Of a stretch of 64,000 nucleotides of DNA, positions 62,345 to 64,000 are shown in pieces; positions within the stretch are counted from its first letter, which is position 1, and each line of letters opens with the position of its first letter. The notes beneath the pieces are model-generated. The model was not told the origin of the DNA, made no database searches, and saw only the letters and a list, made by a program, of their open reading frames with translations. This stretch comes from Mycoplasma sp. CSL7475-4 (GTDB lineage Bacteria > Bacillota_I > Bacilli_A > Mycoplasmatales > Metamycoplasmataceae). Where the stretch lies: contig NZ_JANUYA010000001.1 in NCBI RefSeq assembly GCF_024834065.1, positions 124,001-188,000 on the forward strand, in the 5' to 3' direction. Both the position numbers and the translations under genes were made by a program.

Positions 62345-63256
62345 CTAGTTTTCTAATTGACTAAAATCAAAATCGGCAACATCAAATTCCTTTGGAATTG
62401 GGGCGTAGACTTTAATATGTTTATTTGTTATCGGGTGATCGAATTCAAGTTTGTACGCATGCAAACGTTGATTGAAATCATCTACTTTTTTATTATAAAC
62501 AGGATCGCCAAACACTGGATGTCCTATATATTTTAAGTGAACACGAATTTGATGAGTTCTACCAGTTTGTAACTCGCACCGAACTAATGATTTTGGTGTC
62601 TTGTCTAAATAGAAATGTTTCAATAAGTAAACAGTAGTTATTGAATCTTTACCGTCTCTATGCACAGTCATTTTCTTTCTATCATTTGCGTGTCTATTGA
62701 TAGGTAAATTTATTTTAGTGGTTTTGTTTTCAATCAAACCGTCAGCAATAGCAATATACGAACGGTGAATATTGTGTTCTTTAAGCATTTCGACCAATTT
62801 GATATGTGTTTCATTGTTTTTAGCAACAATTAATAAGCCACTTGTATCTTTATCTATTCGATGGACAATCCCAGGTCTTAATAAACCATTTTCATTTGAT
62901 AGTGTTTTAAAATGGTGCAATAAACCATTAACCAATGTATCGTCGTAATGACCGGGTGCTGGGTGCACCACCAGTGAAGTTGGTTTATTCAAAATCACTA
63001 AATGGTCATCTTCGTACACGATATCTAAACTCATAGCAGTGGGAACAACATTAGTTTCTTTTTCGATTAGTTTGGTAATTGTAATGTTTCAACCTGGTTG
63101 AACTATGTATTTAGGTTTATTGACTGGTATTGTGTTGTTATTCAATAAAACTGCACCTTGCAAAATTAATTGTTTAACATCATTTCTTGAAAGTTCCGAA
63201 TTATCGGAAATATACTTGTCTATTCTCTCTTTATAAGTTACTTCTAATTTAATCAT
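62345..63256 (-). CDS. RluA/RluD family 23S rRNA pseudouridine synthase
   Basis: 303 residues. N-terminal S4 domain (RIDKYISDNSELSRNDVKQLILQGAVLLN), then the catalytic block GIVHRIDKDTSGLLIVAKN (catalytic Asp), and LQTGRTHQIRVHLKYIGHPVFGDPVY. Close to RluD-type enzymes that modify helix 69 of 23S rRNA, the same helix modified by RlmH. No SD; TATAAT ends six bases before the ATG at 63256. Confidence 0.92.
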
Positions 63257-63262
63257 ATGATT

Positions 63263-63268
63263 ATTATA
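63263..63268 (-). promoter_or_regulatory. -10 element giving a leaderless RluD-like transcript
   Basis: TATAAT on the minus strand, exactly six bases before ATG at 63256. Confidence 0.65.
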
Positions 63269-63318
63269 TATAATTATTATTTTAGATTAAATTAGTTTAG
63301 TAATTATACGTATTCTAT

Positions 63319-64000
63319 TTATTTTAAATATTTTAGATTATTCAAAACATGTTTTGTTAGTCAATCGAAATCAAAGTCAGGATTAAAGGTTAATGATCAA
63401 GAAATACCATAAAAATTAACAATGGCCTTCACACGATAATATTCATCGAAATCAAAGTAATCTTCAGTATTTTTTCTATAAATTTCTATAAATTTCTTCT
63501 CATCTTCTGTGTTATAGTCAAGATCGGAACAATGATATGCTATATCGAAATATTTTGAATTTAGCGATGCGTATTCGAAGTCTATTATCTTGATATTATT
63601 TGTTTTATCCAGCAATATATTAGCTCTATTTAAATCATTATGACTGACCACATCATTTGGAAGATATTTAGCATTAGAAATAATTTTATTTTTAATATTT
63701 TGTGTAAATACACTGTTATATTTTTTGTGATCCTTTAATTGTTCGACATAATGAATAATGCGTTCATATATTTTGTTGTTTAATAATTTAACATTGTAGT
63801 TGTGAATATCGGCAATCGCAATTGCGATTTTTTTTCTAATTTCTCAGTCATTAAAGTCAATGTCACACGCTTGGATGAATTTTCTAACAATTATCTTTTC
63901 GTCTTCATAGATAACTTTTTGATTGGGTTTTAAATTATTAAACACACTTAAATTGTGCAAATGATTAAATCCGTTTAGACGTTTCTGTTGTATAAATAAA
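63319..64000 (-). CDS. Choline kinase / aminoglycoside phosphotransferase family protein (5' part missing)
   Basis: The start lies beyond the right edge. The visible 227 codons include VSHNDLNRANILLDK (Brenner-type catalytic loop HNDLNxxN), IKIIDFEYASLNSKYFDIAYHCSDLD (metal-binding D-F-E) and a C-terminal helical part. These features define the choline/ethanolamine kinase, LicA-like branch of the aminoglycoside phosphotransferase superfamily. Substrate could be choline for phospholipid or surface glycoconjugate modification. The stop is TAA at 63319-63321. Confidence 0.82.

Noticed and set aside
1-64000. CRISPR array, prophage or integrative element
   Set aside because: I found no regular direct repeats with spacers, no cas-like genes, no integrase and no phage structural genes.

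Overview
This is a low-GC genome fragment from a mollicute of the Mycoplasma type. Nearly every conserved gene reads through in-frame UGA as tryptophan. The only tRNA present has the anticodon UCA, which reads UGA. There are many prolipoproteins with a lipobox cysteine. The DNA polymerase I homologue is only a 5'-3' exonuclease. The gene set (pyruvate dehydrogenase E1 plus lipoate ligase, membrane nuclease, variable-lipoprotein domains) fits the Hominis-group lineage (Mycoplasmopsis or Metamycoplasma), but I cannot name a species.

Layout. 1-5.1 kb: the end of mnmG, rlmH, then two tandem lipoprotein acid phosphatases. 5.2-10.9 kb, minus strand: ftsH, tilS, pth and a RecD2-like helicase. 10.9-14.1 kb: the replication origin with DnaA boxes on both sides of dnaA, then dnaN and an S4-domain protein. 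14.2-19.5 kb, minus strand: a PQ-loop membrane protein, an alpha/beta hydrolase, lplA, and yidC-rnpA-rpmH. 20-23.2 kb, plus strand: a membrane protein and a lipoprotein with an intact M23 peptidase site. 23.2-25.9 kb, minus strand: a three-gene cassette of a PHP phosphoesterase, an SMC/RecF-like ATPase and a 109-aa orphan. 26-30.6 kb: an ECF S component, tRNA-Trp, degV, pdhA-pdhB and rpsT. 30.8-36 kb, plus strand: a transposase-like HTH protein, then rimP-nusA-ylxR-infB and apt. 36-49.4 kb, minus strand: a membrane nuclease lipoprotein, a luciferase-like flavoenzyme, a repeat-rich surface lipoprotein, dnaE with the exonuclease, tex with a membrane protein, and def. 49.4-51.6 kb: rsmD, SRP RNA, a LacI-type regulator and smpB. 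51.6-54 kb: thioredoxin and gyrB. 54-59 kb, plus strand: a YitT-like protein, an alpha/beta hydrolase, a HpyAIV-like nuclease homologue, nadE and yebC. 59-64 kb: another hydrolase, a short candidate RNA, a nitroreductase, rnhB, a membrane protein, an RluD-like synthase and a partial choline-kinase-like gene.

How the genes connect. LplA would lipoylate the E2 subunit fed by PdhA/PdhB. NadE, the nitroreductase and the luciferase-like enzyme belong to NAD and flavin redox metabolism. The membrane nuclease, acid phosphatases and Apt fit a parasite that salvages nucleotides. RimP, NusA, YlxR, InfB, RlmH, RsmD, YebC, RNase P, SRP RNA and SmpB are core RNA and translation functions.

The most notable observations: nine genes scattered over the window share one leaderless start geometry, in which a -10 hexamer lies exactly six bases before ATG; the PHP-ATPase-orphan cassette looks like a compact accessory nuclease or defence module; a peptidoglycan-type endopeptidase lipoprotein occurs in a wall-less lineage; and a short structured transcript with its own promoter and terminator lies between two genes on the opposite strand.
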